Shown: positions 20,413-29,253, counted from the first letter of the stretch. The stretch: 64,000 bases of DNA from Candidatus Thalassarchaeum betae (GCA_003193925.1 PSPG01000005.1:1645-65644), one strand, 5' to 3'. Translations and numbers: made by a program. Notes: generated from the letters alone by a model not told the origin.

Positions 20413-23025
20413 ATGACTTCCTCGGCCAGAGGTAGGGCCCGAACATCGATGCTCATTCTGACGATGTTCCTGACGAGCGCCTTCCTCGCTGTGTCACCCA
20501 CTGCCATCGCAGAAGGTGGCGCACGCTCGTCACACACCTACGTCGAGCAATTCGGTGCCGGCTTCAACGAGACGGTCATCGCCACAGACAGTGACGACCT
20601 CAACGTCCCGCGAGACCTCGAATTCCACCCTAGTTCGTCCCGGCAAAACGAACTCTGGGTCATAAATCGCGCCACTGACAGCGTCACCATCATACACAGT
20701 GCAGGCCTAGCAGGCCAGTCTAGCGAGAACAGGCAGGACGCATACGGCAACCACTTCATGGAGGAGGTCAGCGCATTCGCCTTCGGACAAGACCATTCCG
20801 AGTTCGACTACATCTTCGCCTCGGCCCAAGAAACCCGCAACACGTACAACGGCCAGCAACCACCGAACAATTTCATGGGGCCGGCACTCTGGCCTTCGTC
20901 GCTCTCCCACTTCGCCATGGAGAACCAGCAACCAGGCGGACGCTTGGGTAGCCACCTCGACATGCTGCACGAGAGTCCGAACGGGATGGGCATCGCCCAC
21001 GACTCGGGCAACGCCTACTGGTACAACGACGGCTACTACGGTGAATTGGTGTATTACGACTTCCACGACGACCACAATACCGGTGGAGATGACCACGACG
21101 ACGGTGTCGTTCGACGCTACACCGAGATCACCCCCACACGCAGAGCAGGCGTCCCCGGTCACATGGTACTCGACAAGGCGAATGGAATCCTCTACATCGC
21201 CGACACCGGGGCTGGCCGAGTTCTCTGGGTCAACACCGACGACCCCACCACCACGACGGCGGACATCATGGGTTCGAGCACGCAGAAGGACTCGGAGCTG
21301 GCAGAGTACAGCGAGATCACCGACGTGGAATGGGGTGTCCTCGTCCCCAGCCTTTCCTCTCCTTCCGGCATCGCCCTGCACGGTGACACGCTCTTCGTAT
21401 CGCAAAACGGCAACGGGAAGATCAGCGCCTACGAGCTTGCAAATGACGGCAAGAGCGGCACTCACATGCAGACAGTCGACACCAACGCCAACTCAATCAT
21501 GGGCCTTGAGGTAGGACCGGGCGACAAACTCTGGTACGTCGACGCGGGATTGAACCGTGTCATCAGAATCGACCCCTTCCCCGACGCCGACATCGATGGC
21601 ATCCGCGACAGCCTCGACGACTGCCCGGTGACCTATGGCACCAGCACAGAGGACCGTCTCGGGTGCCCTGACACGGACGATGACGGCTGGTCCGACGATG
21701 GTGACGCATTCATGTTCGACATCACCCAATGGGCCGATCGCGACTCCGACGGGTACGGCGACAACCCCCCGCCCGCCAGCGCCCCCGACGACTGCCCCGA
21801 TGTCTGGGGCAACTCGACCCTGGACAGTCTGGGTTGCCTGGACGGCGATGGTGACGGCTGGTCTGAGGCCAGCGACACCTATCCGAACGACAAACTGCTG
21901 TGGTCGGATGATGACGGGGATGGCTACGCCGACCAATCGGGGACTGACCTCTCCGACGACTGCCCCGGAGTGGCCGGGACCTCGATCTGGGGTCTATTAG
22001 GCTGCATCGACACCGATGGCGACGGTTGGGCGGACACCGAGGACGAGTATCCAATGGATGTCTCGCAGTGGCGTGACACCGACGAGGATGGATACGGCGA
22101 CAACGGTGAGGGCACAGACGGTGACCTCTGCCCCTTGCAAGAGGGCTACTCGACCATCGACCGTCTCGGCTGTCCCGATGCTGACGAGGACGGTTATTCC
22201 GACCCGGCGGACGCATGGACCGTGGATGACGGCGCTGACGCATTCCCCAGTGACGACTCGCAGTGGCGAGACTCGGATTTGGACGGATTCGGTGACAATC
22301 CCGCACCTGCCAACATGGCCGACGTCTGCCCGGTGACCTATGGCACCAGCACAGAGGACCGCCTCGGGTGCCCTGACACGGACGATGACGGCTGGTCAGA
22401 CGATGGTGATGCATTCGCGTTCGACATCACCCAGTGGGCCGATGGCGACTCCGACGGGTACGGCGACAACCCCGCGCCCGCGAGCGCCCCCGACGGCTGC
22501 CCCGAAGTCTGGGGCAACTCGACCCTGGACAGTCTGGGTTGCCTGGACGGCGACGGTGACGGCTGGTCTGAGGCCAGCGATCCCTATCCGAACGACAAAC
22601 TGCTGTGGTCGGATGATGACGGGGATGGCTACGCCGACCAATCGGGGACCGACCTCTCCGACGACTGCCCCGGAGTGGCTGGAGCCTCGATCGAGGACCG
22701 ACTAGGCTGCATCGACACCGATGGCGACGGTTGGTCCGACGAGGCCGACTACTATCCAGCAGACGCGGAGCGTCACGTCAAGAGCAACCTCCCGATGATC
22801 GTACTCATCGCGGCAATCGTCGCAGGGACAGCTACATTGCTGATTCTGCGCCGAAGGTCGAGAAGAACCGCCTCGCATGCCCTCGGGCAACCCCCAATCG
22901 CTCCACCGCCCGCACCCGCGGCGGTACAGCAGGCCCCGCCCAGACCCGCCGGTGGCCTACCGCCGGGATGGACTGAGGAGCAGTGGGAATACTACGGACA
23001 AGAGTGGCTCGACGGCGACAACTGA
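20413..23025 (+). CDS. Secreted propeller/TSP3-repeat surface protein
   Basis: 870 residues. A signal peptide (MLILTMFLTSAFLAVSPTAIA) is followed by an NHL-like beta-propeller to about residue 395 (GHMVLDKANGILYIADTGAG, SGIALHGDTLFVSQ), then thrombospondin type 3 repeats (DTDDDGWSDDGDAF; DDCPGVAGTS) to about 795, a membrane helix (PMIVLIAAIVAGTATLLIL), and a cytoplasmic tail ending GWTEEQWEYYGQEWLDGDN. TSP3 repeats bind calcium. The repeat region contains a 409-bp exact-spacing duplication (21621-22029 and 22326-22734), evidence of recent expansion. It is probably a ligand-binding surface protein; the ligand is unknown. Confidence 0.85.
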   Translation: MTSSARGRARTSMLILTMFLTSAFLAVSPTAIAEGGARSSHTYVEQFGAGFNETVIATDSDDLNVPRDLEFHPSSSRQNELWVINRATDSVTIIHSAGLAGQSSENRQDAYGNHFMEEVSAFAFGQDHSEFDYIFASAQETRNTYNGQQPPNNFMGPALWPSSLSHFAMENQQPGGRLGSHLDMLHESPNGMGIAHDSGNAYWYNDGYYGELVYYDFHDDHNTGGDDHDDGVVRRYTEITPTRRAGVPGHMVLDKANGILYIADTGAGRVLWVNTDDPTTTTADIMGSSTQKDSELAEYSEITDVEWGVLVPSLSSPSGIALHGDTLFVSQNGNGKISAYELANDGKSGTHMQTVDTNANSIMGLEVGPGDKLWYVDAGLNRVIRIDPFPDADIDGIRDSLDDCPVTYGTSTEDRLGCPDTDDDGWSDDGDAFMFDITQWADRDSDGYGDNPPPASAPDDCPDVWGNSTLDSLGCLDGDGDGWSEASDTYPNDKLLWSDDDGDGYADQSGTDLSDDCPGVAGTSIWGLLGCIDTDGDGWADTEDEYPMDVSQWRDTDEDGYGDNGEGTDGDLCPLQEGYSTIDRLGCPDADEDGYSDPADAWTVDDGADAFPSDDSQWRDSDLDGFGDNPAPANMADVCPVTYGTSTEDRLGCPDTDDDGWSDDGDAFAFDITQWADGDSDGYGDNPAPASAPDGCPEVWGNSTLDSLGCLDGDGDGWSEASDPYPNDKLLWSDDDGDGYADQSGTDLSDDCPGVAGASIEDRLGCIDTDGDGWSDEADYYPADAERHVKSNLPMIVLIAAIVAGTATLLILRRRSRRTASHALGQPPIAPPPAPAAVQQAPPRPAGGLPPGWTEEQWEYYGQEWLDGDN
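21621..22029 (+). repeat. 409-bp internal direct duplication, first copy
   Basis: Aligns base for base without gaps to 22326-22734 (offset 705) with only scattered substitutions. Both copies encode the same series of TSP3 repeats, which points to a segmental duplication inside the gene. Confidence 0.85.
22326..22734 (+). repeat. 409-bp internal direct duplication, second copy
   Basis: Second copy of 21621-22029, same frame and strand. The 296 bases between the copies encode further TSP3-type sequence that is not part of the duplication. Confidence 0.85.
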
Positions 23026-23040
23026 TGTCGGAGAGCCATC

Positions 23041-23069
23041 GGGCCGCTAATACCCATGAACCGATTCAG
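23041..23069. repeat. 29-bp near-copy of the METTL5 promoter segment
   Basis: Differs from 20312-20340 at four of 29 positions. It lies 15 bases after the TSP3-protein stop codon. No convincing gene starts from it on either strand; the minus-strand reading opens only a 15-codon frame. Confidence 0.55.
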
Positions 23070-23132
23070 TGGTTTGCTGGGTTCCCAATCCATATTTCTC
23101 AGAGTTGAAATACCGCCAAGTCGAAGGGTACT

Positions 23133-24185
23133 ATGAGCGCGATGTCGGAGATGCTGTCATATGGCCTTCTAGCTCTGGTTATCGGCCTGGTGATACTAAT
23201 CGTCTACGCCCTCTCACTACTCAAGGCGATACAACAGGAGTCGTCTGTCATTCGTGATCAGGCCACCCTAATCCATACACAGGGGGAAGTGCAGAAGGAG
23301 GCGATTGGAAATCTGGATTTCACAGTAAAACCAGAGATGATCTCAGCTGGAATCGGCCAGAGCCAAGCGGTCATCACCAAGGGCATCCAAGCTGGGCTGG
23401 ACGATGCCAAGTTCGGTGAGCGAATCGGCGCTATTGACACCAATGCAGCAGCAATCCTCAGCGCGAACGCCCAGATTCTGACGCTGTTCCAGGGTGGAGG
23501 CCATGAAGCCTCTGGCTGGGCTGAGATAGAACTGGAGAAGTTGCTGAAGGACAAGTTCAGCGATGTGAAGATTCGCAAGCGAGTGGCGAAACTTGACGGC
23601 GCTGTGCCCGATGCTCACCTCGAACTGTCCAATGGAGATATCCTGTGCATTGACTCGAAGTTTCCCCTCGGGACGTTTAGCCGTATGGCAGCAGAACCCG
23701 ACGGCCGCAAGCGCAAGCCGCTACAGGAAGCTTTCATCAAAGCCCTGCGTGGACACATCGACAAGGTTGCGCAGACCTACGTCAAGCCCGAGAAGGGCAC
23801 CACGGAAGTCGCCTACATGTATATCGGCTCGGAAGCGGTGTATCACCATCTCATCAATCCTATGAACGAGTCGGAGTCGAGTCTCATCAGGGATGCTGCG
23901 GGCACAGGTGTAATCGTTTGCTCCCCATCGACATTGATGGCCAACATGCATCTTGTTCGGATAGCGGAGCAGGCTATGGGCATCTCAGAGCATACGGGGG
24001 AGATTGTCGCTGGCCACAAGCAACTGCGTAAGGACCTCGACGACCTGAAGAACATCTGGATGACCCTGATGAACCAGATTAAGGACTCCTACAACAATCG
24101 GGCCAAGGTGCAGGATGCCATCGACTCGCTCGAGCGCATCGTGAAGTCACTAGAGAGCCTCGACTTGAGTGGGGATGAAGACTGA
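23133..24185 (+). CDS. rmuC: RmuC-type DNA recombination protein
   Basis: 350 residues. An N-terminal membrane helix (YGLLALVIGLVILIVYALSLL) leads to a coiled stretch and then the RmuC nuclease-like domain: GWAEIELEKLLKDKF, VPDAHLELSNGDILCIDSKF, HIDKVAQTYVKPEKGTTEV, YIGSEAVYHHL and SPSTLMANMHLVRIAEQ. Bacterial RmuC limits inversion at short inverted repeats. The IDSKF strand is the PD-(D/E)XK-like core. A box GAAATACC is about 24 bases before the ATG, consistent with a leaderless start. The M23 peptidase gene follows after 18 bases. Confidence 0.9.
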   Translation: MSAMSEMLSYGLLALVIGLVILIVYALSLLKAIQQESSVIRDQATLIHTQGEVQKEAIGNLDFTVKPEMISAGIGQSQAVITKGIQAGLDDAKFGERIGAIDTNAAAILSANAQILTLFQGGGHEASGWAEIELEKLLKDKFSDVKIRKRVAKLDGAVPDAHLELSNGDILCIDSKFPLGTFSRMAAEPDGRKRKPLQEAFIKALRGHIDKVAQTYVKPEKGTTEVAYMYIGSEAVYHHLINPMNESESSLIRDAAGTGVIVCSPSTLMANMHLVRIAEQAMGISEHTGEIVAGHKQLRKDLDDLKNIWMTLMNQIKDSYNNRAKVQDAIDSLERIVKSLESLDLSGDED

Positions 24186-24203
24186 GGGGCCCCTCGCGAC
24201 TAC

Positions 24204-24785
24204 ATGGTCGATTGGTCGGCTCACGAGTACCGCGCCGTGGTCCACCTGCCGGAGGACTACACGATCCTCGACCTGAGCGGCGGAACCTGGACTCCGCCGA
24301 ATACAGAGTACAGCGTCGGCAAGTACGACGAGGTCCGCCCTAACATGTACAACACCGAGCTGTTCGGCGGAACTCGCCTGATTCACATGGGAATCGACAT
24401 CGGCGGACCGGTAGGGACTCCGTGCATGGCCTTCGCTGACGGCGGGGTCTCCCACTTCGGCTACAACCCGGAACCGGGTGATTACGGCAACGTCGTCATC
24501 ATCAGGCACGACATAGATGGGACTCCGGTGTGGGCGCTCTACGGCCATATGGACGCGGTCTCGATCGAAGGAAAGACAGTGGGTCAGAAGGTGAGTGCGG
24601 GCGAGGAGATAGCCTGGTTCGGAGCCCGCCACGAGAACGGCGGCTGGGAGCCGCACCTCCACCTCCAGCTCTCGCTCGTCGAGCCTGAGACACATGACCT
24701 CCCCGGGGTCGTCGCACCCGAGGACAGGGAGCAGGCGCTGCTCGACTACCCCGACCCGAGGCTGGTCCTCGGGCCGCTCTACTGA
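24204..24785 (+). CDS. M23-family metallopeptidase-like protein
   Basis: 193 residues. The LytM/M23 zinc-site pattern is complete: His61 and Asp65 (HMGIDIGGPVGTP), His115 (YGHMD), and His151/His153 (PHLHLQL). DYGNVVIIRHDIDG and WFGARHENGGWEP are typical of the soluble members. In bacteria M23 enzymes cut peptidoglycan cross-bridges; archaea of this group lack peptidoglycan, and no signal peptide is visible, so an intracellular peptidase or non-catalytic role is more likely. It is possibly co-transcribed with rmuC and overlaps the convergent PGI/PMI gene by seven bases. Confidence 0.88.
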   Translation: MVDWSAHEYRAVVHLPEDYTILDLSGGTWTPPNTEYSVGKYDEVRPNMYNTELFGGTRLIHMGIDIGGPVGTPCMAFADGGVSHFGYNPEPGDYGNVVIIRHDIDGTPVWALYGHMDAVSIEGKTVGQKVSAGEEIAWFGARHENGGWEPHLHLQLSLVEPETHDLPGVVAPEDREQALLDYPDPRLVLGPLY

Positions 24786-25822
24786 ATGCTCGCCAAGTGC
24801 ACCTTGAGCGAGTCTATCGCAGCCATCTCAGAGGGATCCCTTCCGTTCAGCAGCGCGAGCGCGATCGACACCCAGTCGGTGACGTGAGCTGCGTAGAGCA
24901 GCCGCTCGAGCAGGCTGGAGCCCTCGCACTCGATGCGCCAAACGATCTCGGTCTCGATGTTATCCAGCATCCAGCCCATGCGCGCTCGCGCGCGCGAGCG
25001 CGTGCTGTCGGATGTGAATGCGATGAGCCCTCGGGATGATGTGTCTTCTGCGGACCATGCTACGATCTCGTTGTGGTTCATCTCGGGAACCTCTGCGGGG
25101 TGCGCGAACGCCGCCGAGTTCTCGTTCAGCTGGCAGGCGAAGCGATACGCGGCCGGACCGAGTTCGGTGGGTGCCACGATTCCGACCTCGCGTCCGGCTA
25201 TGGAGCGAGCCATCGTCTCGGACATGCCGTCGCCATCAATCAGATCAGCGTCAGCTGAAGCAGCCCTGAGGCGCTCGACCATCGCTGCCCTCTCATCCCC
25301 GCTAGGCGCGGCGAGCAGGCCCAGTGCCCAGCAGGCGGCGAGCTGGGTGCCGAGGATGTGGCCGAATGCCGAGCGTGGCATCTGGCCGCCGGGGACTGCG
25401 AGCGAAACGGAGTCGTCGCTGCCATCGAGCAGTTCCGCGAGTTGTCCGCCCGAGCACACGCCCACCACGGTGCCGCCGGACTCGAGAGCCTCGCGCACAC
25501 CATCCAGGGTCTCCTCGGTGTTGCCCGAGTAGGAAGTGGCCAGAACCAGCCATTCGGGGCCCCACCAGCTCGGCAGGCCGTAGTCGCCCCATACGACGAA
25601 GGGAAGGCCGCCCTCCGCGTCGGCCAGTGCCTTGAGGAAGCGCCCTCCTGCCCCGGAGCCGCCCATGCCGAGGCAGAGGACGCCGCTCCAGTCGGAGTCG
25701 TCCTCGATGCCGACCTCGGCTGCCATCGCGGCCTCGAGGTCGTCTGCGAAACTGCGAGTGAGCCCGGCCATACCACTGGCATCTAGCTCGGCGAGCAGGG
25801 AGGCCATGTCACTCTCGCCCAT
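24779..25822 (-). CDS. Bifunctional phosphoglucose/phosphomannose isomerase
   Basis: 347 residues, archaeal PGI/PMI of the SIS-domain type. It interconverts glucose-6-phosphate or mannose-6-phosphate with fructose-6-phosphate. Seen: CLGMGGSGAGGRFLKAL (first sugar-phosphate loop), LATSYSGNTEETLDGV (second loop), NENSAAFAHPAEVPEMNHNE with the family's catalytic Glu and His, and a C-terminal SIS half. The start at 25822 is two bases after the NMD3 stop and preceded by GAGGTG, so it is translated from the NMD3 transcript; the longer frame to 25861 overlaps NMD3. Confidence 0.92.
   Translation of the reverse strand: MGESDMASLLAELDASGMAGLTRSFADDLEAAMAAEVGIEDDSDWSGVLCLGMGGSGAGGRFLKALADAEGGLPFVVWGDYGLPSWWGPEWLVLATSYSGNTEETLDGVREALESGGTVVGVCSGGQLAELLDGSDDSVSLAVPGGQMPRSAFGHILGTQLAACWALGLLAAPSGDERAAMVERLRAASADADLIDGDGMSETMARSIAGREVGIVAPTELGPAAYRFACQLNENSAAFAHPAEVPEMNHNEIVAWSAEDTSSRGLIAFTSDSTRSRARARMGWMLDNIETEIVWRIECEGSSLLERLLYAAHVTDWVSIALALLNGRDPSEMAAIDSLKVHLASIQ
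24981..25002. repeat. 22-bp perfect palindrome inside the PGI/PMI gene
   Basis: CGCGCTCGCGC joined to its own reverse complement. It encodes the alternating SRARAR stretch of the isomerase, so coding constraint may explain it. Confidence 0.7.
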
Positions 25823-25824
25823 GC

Positions 25825-26877
25825 TCACACCTCGTTGACTGCTCCCGGCAACGCCAGCCATGCTCCGTCTATGAAGCCGATGCGCAGGCGTGAGGCGGTG
25901 CCGTCGTCGTCGTACGGGAACGCCACCGTGACCATCTTGTAGTCCGTCGGGTCCATCACCTCGGCGGCGGAGCTGTCGCGGTTCATGACCTCCACATCGT
26001 GCTGCTCCTTAGTCGGGCACACGACTGTCGACTTCTCCATGTCACGCCATGATACCCCGGTTCGCTCGAACCGATCCAGTCTGCGCAGGCTCGGGCCGTC
26101 CTTCTGCCAACCGTCGATGAGCCAGAACTGCTGTCTGAATCTTATGACATCCCTTAGCCCGTAGGCTGGCTTGCGGTAGCTGAGGGTGAGTCTGGTCACG
26201 TCGATGCCGTCGCTGGTGCCGACTACAGATGATGTCTCTTTGATCCTCCCCCCGAACCTCCTGACCAGTCTGCGCCCCCAGTTCTTGGCCATGGCCTTCG
26301 AGCCGAGCTGTAGGTCCCAGCCCCCAGTCACCGGCCCCTCATTGGTGACGAAGAACATGGGATCCGGCTCCATGTTCTCGATCATCTCATCCAGCGTCGC
26401 CCTGAGTTCCTTGAGCTCGGCGTCGTCCAAGCGTCGCCCAGCAGAGCGGAGTTGGACGGTGGCTTCGAAGTAAGAGCCGGCCTTTCGCGCGCAGGCCGGG
26501 CAGACGGCGTTGCTCGTCTGGAGCAGAATCGAGTGCTGATCTTCGAACTCGTACCCCTCGATGGATCCCTTGACATCCACGTGGAGTCGGTTCGTCCTGT
26601 CATCGATGGCTTCGACGGCGAAGTCGACATCGACTTGCTTGGCCCGCTCCTCGGTGACCAGGTTCTCGCGGATTCGCAGGTCGGCGATGATATCGGGGTC
26701 CATCTCGGACCATCGTCCTCTGACCTCATAGGAGTCGCATTTGGAGCAGCGTGACTGCTGGATTATCTCAGGTATCTTGGACAGCGTCGTGCGCTGCCTC
26801 ATGCATGCCTCACACATCCTCTCGGAGGTGAGTGGCGGGGGCGCCCCGCAGACGATGCAGAAGGCTCCGGCTGGCAT
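25825..26877 (-). CDS. nmd3: NMD3-family ribosome assembly protein
   Basis: 350 residues. It opens with zinc knuckles (FCIVCG, CEAC, CSKC) and then the NMD3 core: NAVCPACARKAGSYFEATVQLR, EPDPMFFVTNEGPVTGGWDLQLGSKAMA, and FGGRIKETSSVVGTSDG. In eukaryotes NMD3 is the 60S export adaptor; archaeal forms lack the export tail and are thought to act in 50S assembly, as here. First gene of an nmd3-PGI/PMI pair. The upstream 65 bases to the ccmD stop are AT-richer and probably hold its promoter. Confidence 0.92.
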   Translation of the reverse strand: MPAGAFCIVCGAPPPLTSERMCEACMRQRTTLSKIPEIIQQSRCSKCDSYEVRGRWSEMDPDIIADLRIRENLVTEERAKQVDVDFAVEAIDDRTNRLHVDVKGSIEGYEFEDQHSILLQTSNAVCPACARKAGSYFEATVQLRSAGRRLDDAELKELRATLDEMIENMEPDPMFFVTNEGPVTGGWDLQLGSKAMAKNWGRRLVRRFGGRIKETSSVVGTSDGIDVTRLTLSYRKPAYGLRDVIRFRQQFWLIDGWQKDGPSLRRLDRFERTGVSWRDMEKSTVVCPTKEQHDVEVMNRDSSAAEVMDPTDYKMVTVAFPYDDDGTASRLRIGFIDGAWLALPGAVNEV

Positions 26878-26942
26878 GATGCTCCCTGCTCTCCGCTCAG
26901 CCCGCCCGTTTCAAGGGTTCCCGGAGGGAAAAAATGGGTAAA

Positions 26943-27092
26943 TCACTCGATTTCGTCGTCTGAGAGGACGTCCTCGGCAGCCGCGAGACGCGCGTCGAGG
27001 TCAGCCAACCTGCTGAACAGTCGGTAGACGTAGACACCTATCAGGCCAATGAGAGCGAAGTACACGACAGCAAGTTCGGTCAGCCCGGTCAA
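26943..27092 (-). CDS. ccmD: CcmD-like heme exporter subunit
   Basis: 49 residues, below usual gene-calling limits. One membrane helix (LAVVYFALIGLIGVYVY) is followed by a basic-acidic helix (RLFSRLADLDARLAAAEDVL), the standard CcmD plan; CcmD helps release holo-CcmE from CcmABC. The only suitable start is TTG at 27092, which overlaps the ccmC stop in TTGA and has GAGGAGGCGG four bases upstream, so it is translationally coupled to ccmC. Position in the ccm cluster and topology support the call; sequence similarity is inherently weak in this family. Confidence 0.7.
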   Translation of the reverse strand: MTGLTELAVVYFALIGLIGVYVYRLFSRLADLDARLAAAEDVLSDDEIE

Positions 27093-27802
27093 TGTACCGC
27101 CTCCTCGTCGAGAAGACGCTGCAAGCGGCCCAGTCTTGATTCCATCTGGTGGACGGTGTCAGTAAGCAGGGCGAAGCCCGCGAAGAGCAGGAAGAACGAG
27201 ACGAAGCCAAGAATCAGGACCATCATTATCTCGGGCGCCAGCCCGGCTTCCTCGCTCTCGATGATGATGATTCCGGGATGGCGCTCCTGGTACCAAGTCG
27301 TCGCCAGAGCGGTAATGGGGACCAGAGCGAAGCCAAACAGCCCGACGGCTGCGATGGTGTCTCTGGTGTCCTGACCGTCGGGCTGAGAGTTGCGAGCGAG
27401 CACTAGGAAGAGGGCGACCGCGGTGAGGAGCCCGTATGTATTCAGCCTCAGGTCGCCCCAGTCCCACGGCACGCCCCACTCTGCCGAGCCCCAGATGGGA
27501 CCAGAGATTACCACACCCAAGCCGAACAGCAGCCCGAGGTCCGAGCCGGTGCATATGAGCCTCCACCCCATGTCCGAGCGGCGCATGTACCAAGTCACTG
27601 AGCCGACGAAGAGCACGCAGAAGGCGAGGAACGAGGACCAAGCGAAGGGAACGTGCCAGAACAGTATCCGGTAGGCCTCAGGCGCTTTCCACGCCTCCGC
27701 ATCGACTTCCGGCGCCCACAGGAAGCCGAGCAGAACCGTGGCCGCTGCACCTGTCAGGCCGAGGGCTGTCAGCGTCTTGCCCCTCGTTCCAGCAGATGAC
27801 AT
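27089..27802 (-). CDS. ccmC: Cytochrome c maturation protein CcmC
   Basis: 237 residues with six membrane helices. CcmC carries heme to CcmE. The tryptophan-rich external segment WGSAEWGVPWDWGDLRL is intact, and the flanking axial histidine regions are recognisable: YRILFWHVPFAWSSFLAF and, later, ATTWYQERHPG. Located between the fused CcmA-CcmB gene (38 bases upstream) and ccmD (overlapping), a c-type cytochrome maturation operon consistent with an aerobic respiratory chain. CcmE, F, G and H are not in the window. Confidence 0.92.
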   Translation of the reverse strand: MSSAGTRGKTLTALGLTGAAATVLLGFLWAPEVDAEAWKAPEAYRILFWHVPFAWSSFLAFCVLFVGSVTWYMRRSDMGWRLICTGSDLGLLFGLGVVISGPIWGSAEWGVPWDWGDLRLNTYGLLTAVALFLVLARNSQPDGQDTRDTIAAVGLFGFALVPITALATTWYQERHPGIIIIESEEAGLAPEIMMVLILGFVSFFLLFAGFALLTDTVHQMESRLGRLQRLLDEEAVH

Positions 27803-27840
27803 GATCTACGGAATCTGCTCCCTGTCATGAATGCTCGTCT

Positions 27841-29253
27841 TCAGGCCTCAGGCAGGAACACCGCGACAGCCCAGACCAGTGCGGAAGTCAGGCTCGCAAT
27901 CAGGCAGGTCACCAGCGGGTCGCCCATACCCAGCCCGAACGACATGCCGTCGGTCATGATTGTCGAAAGTGCATCCGTCAACTCGAGGAAGGGCCAGACC
28001 AGCACCAAGAGGAGGAGGGAGGCGGCTGCGGCACTGGCTCGGCGGAGGTCTGCTACGAGCAGGTGCAATGCGGCTGCTGCGATGGCGACGTCGAGCATGG
28101 CGACCGCAGGCAGCCAGAGCCATCGCAGAACCTCTGACGATGCGTCGGAATCGAAAGAGCCGGCCAGCACGAACCACGATAGGTAGGTCAGTGGAATCGG
28201 CAGAATGAGAGACGCTCCGACCAGCGAATTCGCAGGACGTGTCATCGGGCCGACGACCGCAGACCACCAGCGCCCGCAGTCGGCCTCAGCCAAGCGCCTG
28301 ACCAGAGCGGGCGAGACTACGGCTGTGATGAACGCGGGAACGAGGACCAGCGCGGCCAGCATGTCGTTGCCCGCGTGACTCAGGTCGAGTTCGCCTACGA
28401 GAGCGTATGCGAGGAGCATCGCCACGATTGCCGGTACGGCCCGCCCGACGGTGTCTATGGGATTGCGCATCTCCATCCTCAAGGCCCACCTCATCAGCGA
28501 GCCGAGCGTGCTGGGCTCGGAAGAGCCGTCGGGTTGGGGGAGTTGTGCGGGCACTCCTTGGGACTCGCCGGTAGACTCTGTCAGCATGCCTCCCTCGACG
28601 CTGACCACGCGGTCGGCGCATCGGATCACCTCCGCATCGTGAGTAGCGACGAGGACTCCGTGGCCCATGGAGGCCAAAGCCTTCAGCCAGCCTGCCAGAA
28701 GCGCTCTGGCGGACTCGTCCAGCCCCTCCGAGGGCTCGTCGAGCAGGGCGACCCGAGAATCCCCGCAGAGCGCAGCGGGAGCGAGTCCGCACAGTACTGC
28801 CAGGCGACGGCGCAGGCCCCCTGACAACTGTGATATCCTGTCCGCACGCCTGTGCTCCAACCCCCATGCGGACAGCATCTCGGCCATCTTCGCTTCGTCA
28901 GAGAGGCTTCCAGCGACGCATAGTGCGGTGGCGAGCCTCTCCTCGACGTTCTCCTCACCGCACATCCCGTCGCTCTGGAGGGTGAGTCCCATCGGCGGGA
29001 GAGCGGTCCTGCGGCCATCCGAGTCACGCACGACTCGCTGAGAGCCTGTCCCAGAGCGCCAGCTGACGCTCCCTGAGGTGAGAGGAAGCAGCCCGGCGCA
29101 GGCCTCGAGCAGTGTAGTCTTGCCAGAGCCGTTGGGCCCGACCAAAGCCACTACCTCCCCTTCGCTCAGATGGAAATCGACATCTTTCAGGACCGTTCGC
29201 GGGCCCCGATGCACTTCGATGCCCGATGCCAGCAGCAGAGTGCCTTGTTCCAC
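27841..29253 (-). CDS. ccmAB: CcmA-CcmB fusion, heme-maturation ABC transporter
   Basis: 470 residues in one frame. Residues 1 to about 220 are an ABC ATPase (Walker A GPNGSGKTTL, signature QLSGGLRRR, Walker B VALLDEPSEGLD, H-loop VATHD). Residues about 250-470 hold six hydrophobic segments resembling CcmB (RWALRMEMRNPIDTVGRAV entry; terminal LIASLTSALVWAVAVFL). In bacteria CcmA and CcmB are separate; together they use ATP to release holo-CcmE. Start is GTG at 29253. Its position directly before ccmC supports CcmB over other export permeases, although the permease half is divergent. Confidence 0.8.
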   Translation of the reverse strand: MEQGTLLLASGIEVHRGPRTVLKDVDFHLSEGEVVALVGPNGSGKTTLLEACAGLLPLTSGSVSWRSGTGSQRVVRDSDGRRTALPPMGLTLQSDGMCGEENVEERLATALCVAGSLSDEAKMAEMLSAWGLEHRRADRISQLSGGLRRRLAVLCGLAPAALCGDSRVALLDEPSEGLDESARALLAGWLKALASMGHGVLVATHDAEVIRCADRVVSVEGGMLTESTGESQGVPAQLPQPDGSSEPSTLGSLMRWALRMEMRNPIDTVGRAVPAIVAMLLAYALVGELDLSHAGNDMLAALVLVPAFITAVVSPALVRRLAEADCGRWWSAVVGPMTRPANSLVGASLILPIPLTYLSWFVLAGSFDSDASSEVLRWLWLPAVAMLDVAIAAAALHLLVADLRRASAAAASLLLLVLVWPFLELTDALSTIMTDGMSFGLGMGDPLVTCLIASLTSALVWAVAVFLPEA

